64,000 nucleotides of DNA from Buxus sempervirens (GCA_947561395.2 OX387187.1:21929829-21993828), one strand, 5' to 3'; numbered from the stretch's first letter, positions 1-12,430 are shown. The notes: generated from the sequence alone by a model not told the origin. Numbers and translations: made by a program.

Positions 1-1770
1 AATCTGTTGTAATGGAATCTATAAATGTGCTAATAGATGATGAAGGTAATGACAGTGAATTTTTGCAGGCTGTAGATGAAGAGGATGAACTCAGAGATTC
101 ATCCCCAAGCAATGAAGTTATTCCTCTGACTAGAACTCTCAAAGACCACCCAACTGAGCAAATTGTTGGAAAAATTTCAGATGGAGTAAGAACAAGACAT
201 CAACTGCAGAATGAGGTAAGATTTTCTTCTTACTTATCTCAATTTGAGCCCAAATCTTATAAAGATGCTTTGTTGGATGATTCTTGGTTAAATGCTATGC
301 ATGAAGAACTGAATCAATTTACTAGAAATAATGTTTGGGAATTGGTTGAAAGACCCTCTGATCTAAATGTGATAGGAACCAAGTGGATTTTTAAGAACAA
401 ATCTGATGAGAATGGGATAGTAACCAGAAATAAGGCTAGGCTTGTTGCTCAGGGGTATACTCAAGTAGAAGGAATAGATTTTGATGAAACCTTTGCTCCT
501 GTAGCTAGGTTAGAATCAATCAGATTACTGTTGTCTATTGCATATTATTTGAATTTTAAACTGTTTCAAATGGATGTTAAGAGTGCATTCTTGAATGGAT
601 ATCTGAATGAAGAGGTCTATGTAGAGCAACCTAAAGGATTTGAGGACACAAATCATCCTAAATATGTCTACAAACTGAACAAAGCCTTGTATAGACTCAA
701 ACAAGCTCCTAGAGCTTGGTATGAAAGACTCACCTCCTTTTTACTTGAATCTGGTTTTATGAGAGGAAATGTGGATAAAACTCTCTTTATTCAAAGAGAG
801 TCCAAACATATTTTGATTGCTCAAATCTATGTTGATGACATAGTGTTTGGATCTACTTCTGAAAATCATGCTCACTCCTTTGCTGACTTAATGAAGTGAA
901 TTTGAGATAAGTATGATGGGTGAACTGAACTTTTTCTTAGGTCTTCAGATTTATCAATCTCAACTAGGAATTTTTTTCTCTCAAGCAAAATATTCAAGAA
1001 ATCTTGTTAAGAGATTCAGCTTAACTCATTCTAAACATGCTAGGACTCCTATGAGTACTAGTTTAAAACTTGGAAAAGATGAATCTGGAAAAGTTGTAGA
1101 CCCTACCCTGTACAGAGGAATGATTGGGAGTCTACTGTACTTAACAGCAAGTAGACCTGATATAAGCTTTAGTGTGGGAGTTTGTGCTAGATATCAGGCT
1201 AATCCTAAAGAATCTCATCTGAATGCTGTAAAAAGGATTATAAAATATGTTAATGGAACTGTTGATCTGGGAATCTGGTTTTCCAAAGAGACAAACCCAC
1301 ATCTTACTGGATACACTAATGCTGATTGGGCTGGGTGTATGGATGACAGAAAAAGCACCTCTGGTGGTTGTTTTTACATGGGTAATAATCTCATTGCCTG
1401 GTTAAGCAAGAAGCAAAACTGTGTTTCTCTAAGTACTGCTGAAGCTGAGTATATTGCTGCAGGAAGCAGCTGTACTCAACTTATATGGATGAAACAAATG
1501 TTATCTGATTATGGGTTAGATCAAGATCAAATGATTCTCTTCTGTGACAATCAAAGTGCCATAAATATCTCCAAGAATCCTGTTCAACACTCAAGGACCA
1601 AACATATAGATATCATGCATCACTTTATAAGAGAGTTAATTGAAGACAAAACTGTATTGATTGAATATATATCTACTGAAAAACAGTTGGCTGACATTTT
1701 CACTAAACCTTTAGATCAGAACAGATTTGAAACTCTTAGGAAATACCTAGGAGTTTGCTCTCAAAACTGA

Positions 1771-2985
1771 AAATCAGGTTCTGTTTTGAGTTAATTTAGA
1801 TGTAAAATAATCTACATATCTGTTCAAAATGTTCTTGTGTGTTCTTAATACTGAATTCTTAATTCAGGAAGCTTGAGTCTATGCATATTGATAGAAATGT
1901 TTTATAATCAACTATCAGGTTTGTCTTAAACACTTTTGTGCATTGAAGATTATTGTGTGTTTGAAGCTTGGATTCTATAGGCTATCACCTTTATGAAAAG
2001 AAAAGTTTTGGAAATGGCTGCCATAGAGACTAGAGTGAAAGCCACTGTAATTCTCAAAAAGAAAAAGAGAAAGAAGGTATATCCTTGGAATGAACTGTAA
2101 ACTCAGGTTTTTTAAAGGTCAATGCCTTCTACAAAAAGAAAAGAAAAAGATATCAGAAAAGGCTACCTATCTCTGATGTGCGAAAGCCACCAAAATGAAG
2201 TTGGGGTATGTCTATACTTTCCAAGTATGATTACACTAAAATAGCCTTTCATATGTATAAAGTGTCAAAGTCAAAAATGATTTTCACACACTACACAAAC
2301 ATTGACTAATTAATATGCATATGAGTTCAATATCTTGAAGAAAATTTATAGTATGAGAAACCATGAAGAAATTTTGGTCATAGATATGAAATGTGTCACA
2401 TCTGAATTAACCTTGATAGGTTCCTTAAGATCTGTTTTGTGAATAAGTACTTCTTGGATTGAATAACAGTTGATTATCTGGATGATTTTAGTTTAGTTAA
2501 AATCTTAGCTTTGTGTTTAGAAGTATGATTTCTTCATGAAGAATAGTTCACTTTCTTTTATAAATTTTTGCCTTGAATCTGTGTTTTTCATTGTGTGTGC
2601 ATGTGCACCTTCTACGTCGCTAGAAGCGTGCATGTAGCCTTCTCTGGTATAGCTTGCTTAGGCACATGCCTAATTCTACGTCGCCAGCTGCTCGCTGGCA
2701 GCGTATTCTTTTTGCCTATTTAAAGGTGCAATCGCATTCACTTTTTACCCCTGTTCCTTTTTACCTGCCTTCGGTTCCTCTCGCTTCTCGCGTCGTGTAC
2801 TTGTGCTGCTATCTTTTTCACCTTCCTTCTTCCTGTCTACTGTTCAGGTAAAATTTTTTTTACTGTCTTCATCCTGCTTCTTCATTTTGTTTTTCTTTTT
2901 CTTCCTAGTTCAGTCGTCTTCTCTCGTTATTCTTCGCTAGGGTTTGGTAGAATTGTTCTGCCATTAGGGCTTTTTCGTTTGTTGT
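1771..2985 (+). other. Spacer between pol and third ORF of the SIRE-like Copia
   Basis: No coding region is recognised here. The first 800 bases are AT-rich. From 2595 to 2730 there is a GC-richer block with short palindromes and a TATA-like TATTTAAA (listed separately). The last 250 bases are pyrimidine-rich and look like a leader for the third ORF. Confidence 0.6.
2595..2730 (+). promoter_or_regulatory. Candidate internal promoter resembling the element's own U3
   Basis: The block holds GTGCACCTTCTACGTCG, an inverted pair GCCAGC/GCTGGC around 2683-2698, and the TATA-like TATTTAAA near 2717. The LTR U3 at 4880-5140 holds the same kinds of words in the same order: GTGCACTTGCGTCG, GCTGGCAGC, then CTTTAAATAG near 5130. 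This looks like a U3-like promoter placed about 300 bases ahead of the third ORF. The similarity is seen in sequence; promoter activity is inferred. Confidence 0.4.
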
Positions 2986-3030
2986 TTGTTTCTGTCTGTT
3001 TGCTCTTTCTCTTTCAATTTTCTCTTCACC

Positions 3031-4320
3031 ATGCCTCTCAAGAGAAAGTCGAGAACTGATTCTCCTTCAACATCGTCTCCTCCTGTGAGGTCTTCTCCTG
3101 TTATCTCTTCTCCTCCTGTGAGACCCCCGTCTCCTTTTCATTCTTCTGAACCATTTGTGGGGAATGGTTTATCTGATTTTAATGAGTTCTTCAATTTCAG
3201 GCCACTGCTTCTAGAAAGGGCCATCAAGCTTGAGTCATTTTCTGAATCTCCTCTCTACTCATTGTTTTCGGACAATGGTTGGAAAAAATTTGCTTTACTC
3301 GGTGGTTTTGCATATCCGGACCTGGTTCGAGAATTTTATTCTAATCTTCATCATCTCCATCTTGCCAATCAAGGCTATGTCAAAGCCTATGTCAGGGGAA
3401 TCTCTTTCGACTTCTCGAAAGAGCTTATTTCCTCTTTTCTTGAACTGCCTCTTGTTGAGTCTCCCTCCTTTAACTTTCTTGAGTCTCATACTGATCCTCC
3501 TATGGAGTCCATCATTCCTTCTCTAATAGTTCAGGGTACTCCCACTTCCATCAAGAATAAGCCCAACTATTTGCCTCATGGCTCTCTTCAAGATCTTCTC
3601 CGGATCTTGAATCTGTTTGTATGTGCTTCTCTTGTTCCTTCTGATCACCACTCAGAGATCTCTCACTCTCGGGCAAGACTTCTTCATGCCATCTGGAACA
3701 GAGATAGTATCTGTATTCCTTCCATCATCTTCCATCAGCTCCTTCAGTCTCGAAACTTAAAATCCAAGACTGCAGCTCTTCCCTTTGGCATATTCATATC
3801 TTACCTGTGTGTTCATCAGGGGGTACTCCCTGATCCGACTGAATTGATCATTCATCCCAGACCTCCCATTGATTCCTCCACTCTGACCAGAAGTAAACGA
3901 GCAAATCCTTTTCGTTTGGTGTCTTCTGAACCCTCTTCCTCTCAGTCCTCTTTGTCCAGCTCTGATGCTGTGGCAATTATGGAAAAACTGAATTCCATGC
4001 AAGCCTCCCAAGAGGCTTTCAATTATGAGGTTAGGTCTCACATGCTCATGATGAGCATGTTCAAATCAAAGACCCAAGAGAGGTTGGAGAAATTGGCCAA
4101 GGATGTTGATTTTACATGTGGTGAGGTACTAAGGGACGTTGCTGCTCAGCAACGAATGCAAAATGAAGCGGATCATTTTCTGGAATGCATTCGAAAGACT
4201 CAGCTGGAGATGGATCACAAACTCAGTTGGCTGAACTCCAGATCCCAAGATGCATACAAGCATTACTCAAGGACTTGGGAACCCAAACCACCTTCCAGAA
4301 AGGGGGAGTTTTTTGGATGA
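3031..4320 (+). CDS. Third (env-position) ORF of SIRE-like Copia
   Basis: An open frame of 429 codons begins at the ATG at 3031, in a good context (TTCACCATG). A longer reading from a TTG at 2986 is less likely. The N-terminus is basic and rich in Ser/Pro (residues 1-50). Residues about 55-290 resemble the plant-transposon-protein domain often found downstream of pol in SIRE/Maximus elements. The C-terminal third looks helical and charged and may be coiled coil. The function is unknown; it has historically been called envelope-like because of its place. No clear signal peptide or membrane anchor is evident. The frame looks whole. Confidence 0.6.
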   Translation: MPLKRKSRTDSPSTSSPPVRSSPVISSPPVRPPSPFHSSEPFVGNGLSDFNEFFNFRPLLLERAIKLESFSESPLYSLFSDNGWKKFALLGGFAYPDLVREFYSNLHHLHLANQGYVKAYVRGISFDFSKELISSFLELPLVESPSFNFLESHTDPPMESIIPSLIVQGTPTSIKNKPNYLPHGSLQDLLRILNLFVCASLVPSDHHSEISHSRARLLHAIWNRDSICIPSIIFHQLLQSRNLKSKTAALPFGIFISYLCVHQGVLPDPTELIIHPRPPIDSSTLTRSKRANPFRLVSSEPSSSQSSLSSSDAVAIMEKLNSMQASQEAFNYEVRSHMLMMSMFKSKTQERLEKLAKDVDFTCGEVLRDVAAQQRMQNEADHFLECIRKTQLEMDHKLSWLNSRSQDAYKHYSRTWEPKPPSRKGEFFG

Positions 4321-4681
4321 TGCTGCTGGGGTTGTTTCTGTTGATGGTTTTTGCTGGGTTGTTGCTGTTGTTTGTAAACTTCTTGTTGCTGTGCTGTGGA
4401 TATGATTCTTTTTGTCGTGGTCTGTTCTGGTTGTTTCTCCTTAAAGAAGGTTTAAAGGGGAGTGATGATTAAGGGGGAGAAACTGTAATTTTTGAACAAT
4501 GTATAAGTTTCTGATCTCTGTATATATTTTGTGAATGAATGAAATTCTGGATTCTTCAAATTCATTGTGTCTCTCCTTATCAGTATGGTTTTACAATTCT
4601 TAAATGGAAATCAATACTAACTGAGTTTTGATATTAAACACTGGTTTAAAGTTGCTGTCAGGCATTTGTCAAGGGGGAGAT

Positions 4682-5740
4682 TGTAAGTGTGAAAACTCAC
4701 ACTCCTTTTATGACAAATGTTTGACAAATTATGTCTTCTAATAAATCTTCAAGATGTGCAGATTAAATAATGAAAATTCAGTAAATTTAGAAAAGAAGAA
4801 GAAGACACTGCTACCACGCCGCTGGTAGCCCAATGAAATGGAAGATTTTCTAAACAGAGCATAAGTGAATCAGTGCTATGAAAGTAGGCACGTGCACTTG
4901 CGTCGTAAGGCGACGCCGACACGCCGCTGGTAGCGTAGAGCGAGATTGAAGATTATATGATCAGCAGTGCACATGCCGCGTTCTCTCCCGCTAGCAGCCC
5001 GCTGGCAGCACCCCTTAACTGATTTAACTTGGTTTGAGCGGGAATTGAGTTCGCTTCCAGCCGTCTACCCCGATCGTTTCACGACGCCACCAGCGCTCGA
5101 CGCGATCTGAGTTTTATTCTTTAAATAGACGTGCTGTAATTGTTTGTAATGACTTTTGATCTTTGGATCTTTTTGATTTCGGATCTTGAGGTGTTTTGAG
5201 ATTCGATCAAATCGTCTTTAGAGAGTCGACGATCGAGTGAGGGGGAGATCTGAGATAGATCACCTGGAATTGAAGAGAGAGGATTCTTCTTCAATTCGGA
5301 ACTTCATCTGATCGTGTGATCGCCTGGACTGGTGATCGGCCTTGATTGATGCGTAGGTGGATTCCTACTGCATTGGATTGTCTCAGTGGATTCTGAGGTG
5401 ATTGCTGCGATCTGGATTGATCGTGTTCTGCAGCTTGTGGATTCAAGCTGTGTTGTAGTTTGTGGATTCGAACTGTGGATCACTGGTGAGTGATTGTTTG
5501 CGATCTGGACTAATCGTGTTCTGCAGCTTGTGGATTCAAGCTGTGTTGCAGTTCGTGGATTCAAACTGTGGATTGCTGTTGAGTGAGTCAAATTGTAAAG
5601 GTTAAGTATGTACTCCTTTGTAATTGTCTTTTCATTCAATAGTGGATTTTCGAAGGGTTAGTCGCCTCATATAGACTCGAGGCTTTTCCTGGATCTGGAT
5701 CCAGGTTTCCTCGTATAATTCTCTGTGTATTGTTTCCGCA
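4682..5740 (+). repeat. 3' LTR of the SIRE-like Copia
   Basis: The LTR starts with TGTAAGTGTGAAAA directly after the polypurine tract. U3 carries palindromes: a 7-bp-arm GCTACCA/TGGTAGC at 4810-4829, a perfect 5-bp-arm CGTCG/CGACG at 4901-4915, and a CGCTAGCAGC/GCTGGCAGC block near 4989-5009. A TATA-like CTTTAAATAG lies near 5130. The 3' border is set at the CA near 5740 but could be up to about 50 bases further. Confidence 0.65.
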
Positions 5741-5799
5741 TTATTAAATTCTGAATTGTTGTAGATCGTGGACCTATAGAGTAGTCCTCTACTATTTCA

Positions 5800-6180
5800 T
5801 ATTCTGAGACTTCCAAATGTCCTAAAAATTTTGACTTTGAGTGGTTCTCGTGACCAAACAAAGGTTTTTGGAATATTCTAAGGCTTCCAAGTGTCCTAAA
5901 AAATTTGAATTTGAGTGGTTCTCGTGACCAAACAAAGGTGTTTTTGGAATATTCTGAGGCTTCCAAATGTCCTAAAAATTTTAACTTTAATTGAGTGGTT
6001 CTCGTGACCAAACAAAGGTTTTTTTGGAATATTCTGAGGCTTCCAAATGTACTAAAAATTTTGACTTTGAGTGATAAAAATAACCAACCAAAGGTTTCTT
6101 GGAATATTCTTGGGCTTCCAAGTGTCCCACAAATGTTTTGACTTGATTGATAAAAATAACCAACCAAAGGTTTTTTCCTT
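5800..6180 (-). repeat. Tandem repeat array in the 5' region of element A
   Basis: About five imperfect copies of a 68-80 bp unit contain GGAATATTCT, GGCTTCCAAATGTCC and CCAAACAAAGG. A related array lies at 12431-12900 in element B, with TAGAATATTCTAGGGCTTCC and ACATGTCCC, so the array is an inherited part of the family's region upstream of gag. The minus strand stays open across most of the array and would give repeated peptides of the type HLEASEYSK; whether it is translated is unknown. Confidence 0.8.
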
Positions 6181-6444
6181 TTCTGAATTTTCTCAGTTTT
6201 CAAGTTCAAAAGCTTGATTGAAACATGTTTGAATTGAATTGGTATCAAAAAATATGACACCTTAGCTTGCTCTTTGAGTTTCAAAATTAGGTTAAATCCT
6301 AAAAGAATATTTTTTTTGTTGTTTTTTTTTTAATTTTTGAAACATTTTTATATTCTCTTTGGGGTGCCTAAGGATTATCCACAGTGTTTAGGCATTTTAT
6401 TCTGAAAATTCGGGCCGAAAAAACTCATTTATACATTTTCTGCA

Positions 6445-6548
6445 TGTATCCGGCATTAAGTGCTAGATAAGGCTATGGCTTATTGTATTCGGCAATATTG
6501 ACCGGATACACGCATAAACCTTTGTAACCGGCAATATATACTGGATAC
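6445..6548. promoter_or_regulatory. Internal palindrome cluster of element A (TATCCGG word)
   Basis: Three imperfect palindromes at 6445-6470, 6484-6510 and 6523-6548 are built on GTATCCGG / CCGGATAC, the same word as the cluster in LTR A. They lie about 1.9 kb downstream of the primer site on the element's strand. They are more worn than the LTR copies. Confidence 0.6.
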
Positions 6549-8452
6549 GAATAAGATCATTCTTAACTGACCTGAGTAGCTGGTTAATGCCGAAAGGGCC
6601 CTTTTTGACTCATTTTTTCACCAGATTAGGTTGTTTTCATTCCCACTTGATGTTCACCTTGACTTGGCCTTTAAAACTTGCCCCAAATTGGGCTTTGACA
6701 TCATTCTTGCTACAATTCATACATTCATGAGGGTACTTGTACCCTCCAAAGTTATGCACCCATTGTTGGACTTGATATACTTGGTTGCCTCTTGATTGGA
6801 CTTTGGGTAGGATGACCATTTAATTGAGTTGGAAACTCATCCTATGGGTTACACCAACCTTAGGTTATAAACATTTTTGGGAAAAATTTCATCCCAAGCA
6901 TATGGACACCATGGCTTTTAATTCACATGAAGATGATAAAATGAATACATGGCTTTATCTTGCCACCTTGTGTTACCTTCAATATGGTACTATACCTTGG
7001 CCTGTGAACATGCAAACGGCCTTCCCACATTTACACCCAATTCCCCAAACGCAATTGTGCACTTTTAACTGAAAATGTGTTTCTCCACCTTCAAGCGTAT
7101 GGTTTTTTGGTTTTGGCTTAATTGGCAACTTAGAACTCAAGTCTAGTGATGCCCGGAATCGAATCACAGATCCCATTGTCATCACATCATTGACTCAAGC
7201 TCTAAGGTGAATGTTTTCACTTTCGCTTTCCGAAGTCACGACCTCGGTGCGCCAAGCTACCCACATTCATGGTTCAACTTCCTATAGGTAATGGATAGGC
7301 TGTGCAAAGTGTTTAAAGTGGTCAAGTGCATTTAAAATTGAGGTACATTCACAACGTCCCAGCCCCTTGCCCCTCTTTTTCGTAGTCATGCATACAATTT
7401 CAAATCAAGGCATATGACATTATATTGAAAGCAAAAACACAAGCAAGCAAGGTAGTACAAGCCACTCAATATGCACACCATTCACATACCCAAAAAGTAG
7501 CATATAAGCATGTTATCATTTTGTGCCAACAACAAATAAACCATGCTAAACATGCTTGACCCAAAAGCATTCCCTAAATCTCAGATTTCATGCTCTTTTT
7601 CATGCTCAAAGGTGCATTATTTTTACCCAAATTGAAGCCTAAAAATTCAGCAACTATATGCATTGTTCAAGAGGTATTTTTGTCCAAGAAAGCATGCTTG
7701 AAACCCCCAAAATGGCTACTGAATTCCCAGATTTTTTTATTGCTTTCATGCTCAAAGTGTATCACTCATACCCCAAATTGATGCCTAAAAATTCAGCAAC
7801 TACTTGACATGGTATAAGAAGGGTTTTGTTGATTTAAACATGCTTGAAAACCCCCAAAATATACACTAAAATTTCCAGATTTCATGTTCTTCATTTTTTT
7901 TGTGCTTAAGTGACATTGTTTTATGCCTAATTTCAAGCCTAAAAAACAGCACCTAACAACATGGTACAAAAAGCCTTTTAGCTAGGGAAAACATGCTTGA
8001 AAATCCCAACAATGCCCACTGAATTTCCAGAATTTTTTGCTCATGGTTTTTTATGCTCAACATGCCTCATTAAAGCCCAAAAAAAATTTAGTAACTAAAA
8101 TAAGGTGCAAGAAGTGTTAATTGAGGACAACATGCTTGAAAACCCCCAAAAATCCCTACCAAATTTACTGAATTCATGTTGTTAATTTCCATCATCCAAA
8201 TATGACGTTAAATCCCCAAGTTTAGCCATGTTATCATCAAGCACACAAAAATTATGTTATGGGATAGGCTTTCCCTAAACGAATTTATAGGCATAATTAA
8301 GCACCTCACACATGCCATATCTTCATGAATCTTCTAATCATAAAATAACATGCTAGATATTTCAAGCAAGTTCACATAAAGTTTCAAAACAACAAGCCTT
8401 CACAAATAAGAATAAAGTATGAACAAACACAAAACATGACTTAAATCCACAA

Positions 8453-8472
8453 GTCCCCAGCAGAGTCGCCAG
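8453..8472 (-). other. Primer-binding site of element A
   Basis: Minus-strand CTGGCGACTCTGCTGGGGAC directly follows the LTR end (TCTCACA). This word is the Ogre-type primer site for tRNA-Arg. The same position in element B differs by a single base. Confidence 0.75.
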
Positions 8473-8473
8473 T

Positions 8474-10803
8474 TGTGAGACACGGGAAAAATCACCGGGA
8501 TGATTTCCCCTCCGTCAGCACACGGGCTCAACGCAAAATTGGGAGAGTCTCCACCATTCAGAATTTTGGGGTGTGAATGGACACCAAAAAGTTCAAAAAT
8601 AAGCAAAAATAGCTAAAAGGCAAATTCTAGAGTAAAAATAACTCTACTTGAAAATCAAATCCAAAGATGGGTAAGGGGATTATATTATGAACCGGGGAAG
8701 GTTTTAGGCACCCCCATTCACCCACACAAGGTGGTTGCCAAGTGTTTGTTCATGCAAAAAAGATAAGAAAGCTTGCTAAAAATCATTAAAAACATTGGAA
8801 AAGAATTAAGCCAATGTGTGATATTTTCACATGAGGAATCCAAATGGATTCTAGATCCTCTTTTATGTCAATATCACTTCTAGAATATCAACAAAAATGG
8901 AAATACAAAGCAAAAGTTGCACAAAACCAAGTTGAGTTAAAATCGGAAAATTCGGTAAAAAAGTAATGCCATTTGTCTTGAAATCATTCAAAATCAATTT
9001 TAAATTGAATCAAACCAAATCAATTTGAAAGATCATGGTAAATAAGAGACTCATGCAAAATTTCAATTAAATTCGGTTGAAATCCTAGGATTTATGCTCC
9101 TTTAAAGTTGCTGCTGGGGAAAATCAAAAGTGAGAAGCATGCAAGTTTGGAAAATCACCTAGAAAAATCCACTCAATAAAAATCCACGAAATTTGGTGTG
9201 ATTGAAGTCTGTATGGTCATCTTTCGAACGAAACTAGCCTCATACAAAGATTCATTCAGATATGCCTTGGGTGGTCTCCCGAACAGGCCCCGAAGATCAC
9301 AGATTTACCCAGAAAAGTACTGATGAGCAGCTCTGGGTAAATCTGTTACCAATAATACAAATGGAGTCAAAAAATTATGACACCAACTGGATTTGAAAAT
9401 AGACTCATAAATGAGTGCCCAGAAACAAAAATCACTCGAATCGGACTTAAAACGAATACATGGCGCTCCGTCGAAGTGACAAGTTCCGTATTTAAACCTG
9501 AACTGTCCAATCAACTTCGACAAAGAGGTGTCAAACATCCGCTTGATAGAAAATAATGAAATTTGGTAAGCATAAAATAGACAGCCTGACCTTTCCCATG
9601 ATTCTAGAATCACTCCAAAATTCATCCGGACGATGAAGTTATGAGTGTCCGAAGTCAGGGTACAGTTGCTGTCAAGTTAGGCCTTATTTGGAGAAAAACA
9701 ATTCAAAACTGTGACAAAGTGTGTGCAATTCGTGCAAGATGAATCCAAATCTTTTAAAAACCTTTTAAAAAAATTCCAAAATTGATTGAGGCCATTTATT
9801 TCAGATTTATCACAATAAATGTAATAAACCCAAAATATGAGCCTATCCCGCCAAAAGGGGTGCAATGTATGTGTAAGTGAAAATCATTCAAGAACAACAT
9901 AGCATGCATTCTCATTCATTTAAAATAGGGTTCTAAAAGCAACCTAGGGTTCCGTTCCATTATCGTTTCCCTTAGTTCTCTCTTCCTGTTAAACACAGTT
10001 CTTCAAGATAATCTTGGGGTACTTTGAATATGAAACGGTTTTCAATCATTCAAAAGGCTTTATTCTAAATATGTTCTATTACTAGGGTCAATCCCCAGTC
10101 TCGTTTCTCCTAGATCCCGCCTTCACGTTTTACGGCTAGGGGGAGTCTTGAGATACTTTGAGCCGGGGAAGGATTTTCATACACACAAAAAGGCCTTATT
10201 CTACAGAAAGGTAGAAGAAGAGATCTAAATCTAGAAATGTAAAATAGAAAATAAAGAAGAGGTTTGAGGCTTACCTGGGGTTCTGGAAGCAATCCGGCGG
10301 CGGTTCCCTTCTTCACTCGGAGCTCTTGGATCTCCAACTTATTGGCAAGAGAATTAATTGTCATTTGCTTAAGGAGGAGCCTCCTATTTATATGCAAAGG
10401 CTAGAGTTAGGGTTGGTGAGAATGGTAGACACAACATAATGTCTATAGCCCACCAACCTTAACCCTAAGGCCATTTCCGAGATTTCCATTCATTTAATGA
10501 GGGATATGATGGTAAAAGTGAAAAGCTCTCGGAAAACCCTAATTTTGAGCAAAACTTGTGTATCCGACATATCAGACCGGATACACAAGTACCTTAATGT
10601 ATCCGGTATATGATACCGGATACACTAGAGCCTGCTTGTATCCGGTATGTTCCATCGGATATAAATAAAGACACGTGTATCCGGCCTGAGTTGCCGGATA
10701 CAAGGAAAAAACTCATTTTCTCAAATTCTGTGCTGGCCTTCAAGGAGATAATGATTTTTAGTGATTATTGATCATTTTGACAGTGCAATTTAGGGTGTCT
10801 AAA
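8474..10803 (-). repeat. 5' LTR of Ogre-like element A (2,330 bp)
   Basis: On the minus strand the LTR starts TTTAGACACCCTAAATTGCAC (a worn TGTAGACACC) and ends GTCTCACA. Four palindromes lie at 10557-10702. The TATA box (minus TATAAATA) is at 10385-10392. A word conserved in all these Ogre-like LTRs, TCACGTTTTACGGCTAG on the plus strand, lies near 10122-10139. Confidence 0.8.
10557..10702. promoter_or_regulatory. U3 palindrome cluster of LTR A
   Basis: There are four palindromes. The second (10598-10624) has perfect 12-bp arms TGTATCCGGTAT/ATACCGGATACA. The fourth (10676-10702) has perfect 10-bp arms TGTATCCGGC/GCCGGATACA. The cluster lies about 165-310 bp upstream of the TATA box on the element's strand. 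Confidence 0.85.
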
Positions 10804-10881
10804 CCTTTGAAGTATTCGGATTCGGTTCTTTCAGAGTAACATACCATGCGTTTAACAAGGTTGGCAGGAGTTGGGATGGAG

Positions 10882-12167
10882 TCACGAGAAGAGGGGAAAA
10901 GACCCTGTTCCTCCTAAATGCCATCCAAGCGTCCCTCTCCTCTTTTGAGAATACCATTTTTTGGTTTGGCATTGCTGTTTGAAAAACATTAATGTTGAGA
11001 GGATTTTGATAGGTCGATTGTGGTTGCACTGGCATGGATGGGGGTGTAGAAATGTTGATTTGGAGAGGTTTCTTGGAGGTTTGGGGTTTACCATATTTAC
11101 TTCCCCTTCTTTCTTCCCTCCATTCCTTCTTGCCCCATTTCTTTGCTTCTGGGCAGAAGAATCAGAGGTGGGCTCCTGCTGACGAGCCGTGGCAAAGCAG
11201 TCGTAGATTCTCCCGGATCTTATTCCATCTTCGATTCGATCTGCGACTTGTACTAAGGCAGCGAAGCTGGTGGTAATCTGACCCACCAGGTGATTGTAAA
11301 ATGGCTGCCCCAGTGTGCCAATAAAGGTGGTGACCATTTCGGGCTCCATCATGGGCGGCCTGACTTGGGAGGTGGCCTCTCTCCACCTTTTGGCATATTG
11401 CCTCACTGTCTCCTCTCTTCCCTTGCTCATTTTCATCATATCGTACCTGTCTGGCACGATGTCAGAATTAAAGCGGTATTGAGCTATGAAAGCATCAACC
11501 AGATCTTTCCACCTCCTGATTCTGCCATGGTCCACAGTTGCAAACCACCTCAAGGCTGCCCCAATCAGGCTTCTTTGGAAAAGTTGGATCAAAATGCCGT
11601 CATCCCGACCAAATTGGCATAATGCCCCGCAGTAGAGCTTTAGATGGCTCATTGGGCATCCTGTGCCATCGTATTTCTCGAAGTCCGAGCACTTAAACTT
11701 GGCCGGTAGGCATACGTCGGGGTACATACACAGATCATTGAAGTTGGTACCGCCTAACATGTTGATCCCTTTACTTCTTTCAGCTCTTCTTGAATCGATT
11801 CCAGCTTGTCCAAGAACTTTTTCTCCATTTCTACCCTTAGTCTTTCCTTCTCCTTCTCCTTCTCCCTTTCATATTCAGATTCCTCCTCCCATATCAAGAT
11901 AGGTTCGGGGGTTGGTTGGTAGAATTCAGGTTGAGGTGGGATAGGTTGGACTGGTGGTGGAAGGTCAGCCTGGGGTTGAGCTGGTGGTGCATTGTGGGAT
12001 GATGAAGCTTGGTGAACCTGAGCCTGTGCCTGTTGCGCCTGCATCTGGGCTTGAGCCGCTTGATTAGCCAGCAGGTTCTCCAGTAGTTTGGTCATCCCAG
12101 CCACTTGCTCCTGCAGTTGAGCAAAGGCTTCAGCAGACACAATAGATTGTTCTTCAGCAGGATTCAT
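10882..12167 (-). pseudogene. Ogre-type Gag region of element B (fossil)
   Basis: The gag start is the ATG at 12165-12167. The N-terminal part (about 130 residues) is rich in Gln and Ala and then Pro, with an acidic-basic helical tail rich in Glu/Lys. The following part has the retrotransposon Gag fold signature: ALRWFATV, then an RRWKDLVDAF stretch and a QYAKRWREA motif, ending in an ADRIEDGI box. This is the pattern of Ogre/Tat Gag proteins. The C-terminal part is lost at the element A junction. The coding region is broken in a few places. Confidence 0.75.
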
Positions 12168-12430
12168 GGTTGCAGTTCGAAGTCTTTGAGAACGTCAGGG
12201 AACAATGGTTGCAGTGGGGACCGAAGACCTTGGTAAAAAAAGACAAAGAAACAATTAGTATCCCATTAAATCATGTTTACACACCTATGAATGCATGTAT
12301 GCAGGCTTGGTGAACATGAGTTTGGAATTTTCCTTGTATTCATATATTTTTTGCTTTTTGGATTTATGGTTAAAATAACCTTATTAAAAGGAGGTGATTA
12401 ATACGAAAAAGATCAATCAACAGAATTTGT

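Larger units (their letters stand above)
1..5740 (+). mobile_element. SIRE/Maximus-like Copia LTR retrotransposon, 3' part
   Basis: The visible part starts inside pol. Reverse transcriptase (conserved YVDD catalytic box) and RNase H occupy about 12-1770. A 1.2 kb spacer follows, then a third ORF at 3031-4320, a G-rich polypurine tract (AAGGGGGAGAT) ending near 4681, and one LTR from 4682 to about 5740. A third ORF downstream of pol in the same orientation is the known layout of the SIRE/Maximus lineage of Copia elements. Gag, protease, integrase and the 5' LTR lie left of the window. The visible pol shows about one break, so this copy looks like a fossil. It interrupts the 5' untranslated region of Ogre-like element A. 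The LTR end near 5740 is approximate because the partner LTR is not visible. Confidence 0.85.
5741..10803 (-). mobile_element. Ogre/Tat-like Gypsy element A, 5' part
   Basis: On the minus strand the element reads LTR (10803 to 8474), primer-binding site (8472 to 8453), then a long 5' untranslated region until it is cut by the SIRE-like Copia near 5740. The primer site CTGGCGACTCTGCTGGGGAC is of the type described for Ogre elements, which use tRNA-Arg. The untranslated region at 6.6-8.45 kb is clearly related to the same part of element B at 13.95-15.3 kb. Gag and pol of this copy are not in view. It is inserted in the gag of element B at 10803/10804. Its age cannot be judged because its second LTR is outside the window. 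Confidence 0.75.

Noticed and set aside
11034-11622. Plus-strand open frames over the gag region
   Set aside because: They are antisense shadows of the Ogre-type gag with no protein-like features.
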